A stretch of 41,385 bases of DNA from Poteriospumella lacustris. Its lineage: Eukaryota > Sar > Chrysophyceae > Chromulinales > Dinobryaceae. The position numbers were made by a program, and so were the translations under genes. The stretch covers positions 1-41,385 of the forward strand of contig SMOI01000276.1 of NCBI GenBank assembly GCA_008000375.1, written 5' to 3'. The notes beneath the pieces are model-generated. The model was not told the origin of the DNA and did not search any database. It was given only the letters and a program-made list of their open reading frames with translations. This document shows, in pieces, positions 39,372 through 41,385 of this stretch (positions are counted from its first letter, which is position 1; every line of letters begins with the position of its first letter).

Positions 39372-40896
39372 ATGGAGGCGTTAACGGCTATCGATGTAGA
39401 AGGGGTGACCTTCTGGGTGCCTTCTACGGCGAACGCGAATGCTGCCGCAAATGTGATTAGAGATTTTTTTGGTCTTCGAAACGGAGGACTCGTTGTGAAT
39501 GGCAGGGGGCATTTGCTTCTAGAGACGGTTATCGGTGAAGTAACTGGCGCTCTTTCCTTCGTTGGAGGTCAGTCAGTAGGTACGGATCGAAATATGTCAC
39601 AAATATTTTTCTTAATTCCTGTCACTGACCCTTTCCGTCTTTCTTAGCCTCAGTTCCTTCACAGCCCGTCGCAGCCCCACCAGCAGGTAAGAAGTCCCGA
39701 TACAGCTCGTAAGCAGAGGAACTGAACATGACTCTGTCTTCTCTTTGTCTGTGCTTGGTTGGTGGCATTGCGACACCCACAGCCCAAACAGGTAAGACGC
39801 CTTCGCCGTGTTGCAACGAGTGCAGAGGGAACTCGAACATGCTGTTCATCTGTGCTTTCATCTACTAGGTGCAGCGGGAGGTTTAACTTTGCATGTTTAT
39901 TCGTGCATTTTGAAGAACGGTCGTCACCGCAAGTGCTTCAGAGCCAGCTTGTTCAAGATTGCTGAAGAACACCACGCATTTACCAGACGTGTTGGAGTTG
40001 ATGGAGTGCCGGATGGAATATCAATTGACGGATTTGATATTAAGGTTCGCCTGGTATTTGAGGAAAGAGTATCGATACTCAATTTCCAGACAGCGGTGAG
40101 TCAAGCGATATACTTGGCAGGAAACAAAAGACCGAGGTCTTTCCAACTTACAGCCGAAGCGAAAGCCACCGATGACGATGACGATTATGATGCGTTATAC
40201 AGAGTTGCTCTCGATGCCGAAGTGATCTCTCGTGCTTCCTATAGTTCAGTCGAACCCCCTGAAATGGAAAGGGTCTTTCGCTATCAATACAGTCATGAAG
40301 ACAACGATGATGATGAAGCCGAGAATTCGCCGCCATGTAGTTTTGGCAGTGACGCACGATCAGTGTCAATCTTCAGCGGAGAGCCAGAGGTAGTGACAAT
40401 CACGGAAGCAGAGACAAGGGTCCAAATGCTGGAAGATCACGCCCATGATTTCTTCAAAGGCAAGAACCCTGAAGTCGCGCATATTAAAGACAGAGCCAGA
40501 TGCACGACGGCAGAGCAGAAGAACGTGAACAATCGTCTCCATCTCAGTCGTCATCTGCACGAAGCATTTGACGGCATCAATACAGAACCGAAGAAGTTTC
40601 CATGGTTTGCTCTCCATTTTGATCGTTATGACGCAGTTAAAGTGGACTGCCCCAAGATTGGAGACGACGCCGTGGTAGCTTTCTCTTTCAAGAAGCGTCA
40701 CAAGACATATGTACGTGTTCACTTCTACAACGAGGAGAGTACTCAAACCTATTCAAAGTACCTCAAGCCAGGAAGTCGCAGAATCGATCAACTTACATAT
40801 GAAGTGGAGATGTACTTCGAAGATGCAGAGGAAGCAAAAAAATTCTTTGATTGGAAAGAGAAGAAGACGCGAACAAGATGGAGTAAAGCATCGTAG
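39372..40896 (+). CDS. Crinkler/RHS-type (CR) effector-like protein with C-terminal HNH nuclease module, four exons
   Basis: Exons 39372-39567, 39648-39686, 39783-39791 and 39869-40896; introns of 80, 96 and 77 nt, all phase 1; 423 residues. Residues 1-65 resemble the small ubiquitin-like header of CR proteins: a beta-rich start, RDFFGLRNGGL, then ETVIGEVTGALSFVG. Residues 66-86 are a Pro/Ala/Gly linker, partly encoded by the 39- and 9-nt exons. The rest is the effector module; its core is AHIKDRARC (His286), NRLHLSRHLHEAFDG (Asn303, His312), which matches the H-N-H metal-dependent endonuclease signature with the typical LH..FD end. A DDDDD/DDDE acidic region precedes it, and an alpha-beta C-terminal domain (about 335-423) follows. 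In CR families such modules are thought to act on nucleic acid, either in host cells or in conflicts between genetic elements. There is no classical signal peptide. Last gene before the telomere. Confidence 0.78.
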
Positions 40897-41295
40897 ATTC
40901 GTGGAACAAGCACGGTGGTGCATGGATACCAGAGGAATCGCACCTTCAGTGTTTCGAAAGCGCTGCGGGTGGCTTGTGCTGCCGTGATTTAGTTGTTTGC
41001 TTGTTGATTTTTGATGCGTTTGTTGTTGTCGCGTCCATTTTCTCGATGCAGAAAGGGACGACGGCGACTGTGTCGTTGGGACGTGCTTTTGTCTCGCCGC
41101 TTCATTTCTTTCTCTGTCTCGTCCTGCATTTTTATTGCGCGCTCTCACTCACTTATCTCTCCCTTCCTCGCCTCATCCTGCTTTTCATTTTTCGCACGGG
41201 TCGTATCCCACGACATCTCATGTTGAACGAAGGTTGAGGGCACGCGCGTGCCATCTTTGGTAAAACCCACTCGCCATCACGACATAATTAACCGC
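40897..41295. other. Terminal subtelomeric spacer
   Basis: No gene. The + strand is pyrimidine-rich from about 40980 to 41200 (CTTTCTCTGTCTCGTCCTGC), like the sequence after other stop codons, so it is probably the 3' UTR of the CR gene. It runs directly into the telomere. Confidence 0.6.
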
Positions 41296-41385
41296 TTAGG
41301 GTTAGTTTTTGGGTTAGGGTTAGGGTTAGGGTTAGGGTTAGGGTTAGGGTTAGGGTTAGGGTTAGGGTTAGGGTTAGGGTTAGGG
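41296..41385 (+). repeat. Telomere, (TTAGGG)n
   Basis: A first degenerate unit (TTAGGGTTAG, then five T) at 41296-41310 is followed by uninterrupted TTAGGG units to the end of the window. The G-rich strand runs 5' to 3' toward the end, the orientation of a right chromosome end. Confidence 0.98.

Noticed and set aside
39372-39659. CR header as a stand-alone 91-residue protein ending in the first intron
   Set aside because: Retention of the intron does give a stop, but the phase-1 splice sites join it cleanly to the linker exons and the nuclease module, as expected for the family.

Overview
The window is the end of a nuclear chromosome from a GC-rich eukaryote, most likely a unicellular one. 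The + strand ends in a perfect TTAGGG array (about 41311-41385), so the right edge is a real telomere. Genes are compact and carry few, short GT-AG introns (about 48-96 nt in the models below). Their products are typical of protists: an HSF, a GT41 glycosyltransferase, a signal-peptide-peptidase-like protease, a PKA-like kinase, an LMBR1-family protein and a Crinkler/RHS-type (CR) effector. TTAGGG argues against lineages with TTTAGGG telomeres, but I cannot name the lineage from sequence alone (chytrid, amoebozoan, thraustochytrid and other protists remain possible).

Core region, about 0.8-33.5 kb. Eleven well-supported genes, in order: heat shock factor (+), SPINDLY/OGT-like transferase (+), a large coiled-coil protein with aromatic repeats (-), SPP-like aspartyl protease (+), PKA-like AGC kinase (+), HPP-family membrane protein (-), guanine deaminase (-), an EF-hand-like low-complexity protein (-), a six-exon coiled-coil protein with an 11-nt micro-exon (+), a two-RRM Gln-rich RNA-binding protein (+) and an LMBR1-domain membrane protein (+). 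They are housekeeping or signalling genes with no operon-like logic. Divergent pairs share short promoters (9174-9534 and 22624-23063). Sequence downstream of several stop codons is pyrimidine-rich in the sense strand, extending about 2 kb after the RRM gene.

Two non-genic islands. About 14.6-16.7 kb is AT-richer and holds an AT-centred palindrome, a possible small spliced membrane-protein gene or remnant, and a purine-rich minisatellite. About 33.5-36.2 kb is a degenerate subtelomeric zone. It contains an AT-rich former reading frame broken by a 10-bp duplication, minus-strand reading-frame fragments, and clusters of a GATGCGA-type motif at both ends.

Terminal region, about 36.2-41.4 kb. 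An orphan seven-TM protein (+) is followed by an interstitial TTAGGG tract, several short repeat families, and an array of near-perfect GC-rich hairpins. The last gene before the telomere (stop about 0.4 kb from the first telomeric repeat) encodes a CR-type protein. It has a short header domain, a Pro/Ala linker encoded partly by two symmetrical phase-1 mini-exons (39 and 9 nt), and a C-terminal HNH-type nuclease module. This location and exon structure suit subtelomeric swapping of header and effector modules, and it is the most interesting part of the window.

Exon boundaries were inferred by hand from reading frame, splice consensus and phase agreement. No database search was run.
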